DNA of 7,351 nt from Kofleriaceae bacterium. Lineage in GTDB: Bacteria > Myxococcota_A > Polyangia > Haliangiales > Haliangiaceae. The notes beneath the pieces are model-generated. The model made no database searches. It was not told where the DNA came from and worked only from the letters and a program-made list of their open reading frames with translations. Positions 5,759 through 7,351 of this stretch are shown here, in pieces. Numbering within the stretch: the first letter of the stretch is position 1; every line of letters begins with the position of its first letter. The position numbers and the translations under genes are program-made. The stretch spans positions 1-7,351 of the forward strand of contig JAHEAK010000250.1 in the NCBI GenBank assembly GCA_024642805.1, in the 5' to 3' direction.

Positions 5759-5785
5759 GCATCGGCGGCATCAGCTCGCCGATGC
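5759..5785 (+). terminator. Stem-loop after the Fic-like gene, possible terminator
   Basis: GCATCGGCG (5759-5767) and CGCCGATGC (5777-5785) are perfect inverted copies with a 9-base loop. The hairpin begins 18 bases after the Fic-like stop codon and is followed by TGCTTCTC, only mildly T-rich. It would separate the Fic-like gene from argH; the rest of the 165-base gap shows no clear promoter. Confidence 0.5.
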
Positions 5786-5906
5786 TGCTTCTCGCACGAG
5801 CGATACGGCTTCTTCGCTGCCCGTTCGCTGGACACGGTCCCGCTTGGGTGTGGGATTGGGCGGCGCTGCGATTGAGAGCCCGCATGCCATGGTGCATCAT
5901 GCGCCG

Positions 5907-7297
<1,391 letters not shown>

Positions 7298-7301
<4 letters not shown>

Positions 7302-7351
7302 ATCACTTCGAATATCGCAATGGCGAGAAGCACTGCGAAGAGGTGTCCCTG
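7298..7351 (+). CDS. lysA: Diaminopimelate decarboxylase LysA, N-terminus only (partial)
   Basis: Only 18 codons are present: MNHFEYRNGEKHCEEVSL, then the window ends. This N-terminus matches the usual LysA opening (MxHFxYRdGxLxaEdVpL). LysA is a PLP enzyme that turns meso-diaminopimelate into lysine. The start overlaps the argH stop as ATGA (7298-7301). argH followed by lysA is a familiar order in deltaproteobacteria, often with dapA and dapB next, so those may lie beyond the window. The call rests on a short stretch plus context. Confidence 0.8.

Overview
This GC-rich window (roughly 60 percent by eye) looks like a chromosomal segment of a deltaproteobacterium in the broad sense, most likely a myxobacterium-like (Myxococcota) lineage. 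The reasons are a cell-division gene block whose FtsI carries a PASTA domain, an argH-lysA pair joined by an ATGA overlap, and a lipoprotein with carboxypeptidase-regulatory-like beta-sandwich repeats beside a Pro/Thr/Ala-rich protein. The taxon is inferred from gene content, not from a marker search.

Layout: Positions 2-1074 (+) hold the 3' end of a protein with a low-complexity Ala/Pro/Thr linker and a TPR-like tail, coupled by an ATGA overlap to a predicted 249-residue lipoprotein. Positions 1075-1152 are a convergent junction with a stem-loop on the lipoprotein stop codon and three 20-bp tandem repeats that run into the 3' end of ftsI. Positions 4614 down to 1153 (-) are a compact block rsmH-ftsL-ftsI: the start of a dcw (division and cell wall) cluster, without mraZ in front and without murE/murF/mraY behind. 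Positions 4615-4928 are a divergent intergenic region with a perfect DnaA box, two near-consensus boxes, an AT-rich patch and a good sigma-70-type promoter facing right. Positions 4929-5741 (+) encode a Fic-fold protein whose catalytic motif is degenerate (the histidine is a phenylalanine). Positions 5907-7351 (+) hold argH, coupled by ATGA to the start of lysA, which runs off the window.

How the genes work together: RsmH methylates 16S rRNA, and FtsL and FtsI act in the divisome to make septal peptidoglycan. ArgH completes arginine synthesis and LysA makes lysine from meso-diaminopimelate, which is also a peptidoglycan precursor. The Fic-like gene sits alone between the two blocks with its own promoter. 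The shared control region with DnaA boxes is the most suggestive regulatory feature, because it could tie division genes or the Fic-like gene to replication initiation. No mobile element, CRISPR array, tRNA or rRNA was seen. The window is mostly ordinary housekeeping DNA; the degenerate Fic protein and the DnaA-box region deserve the closest look.
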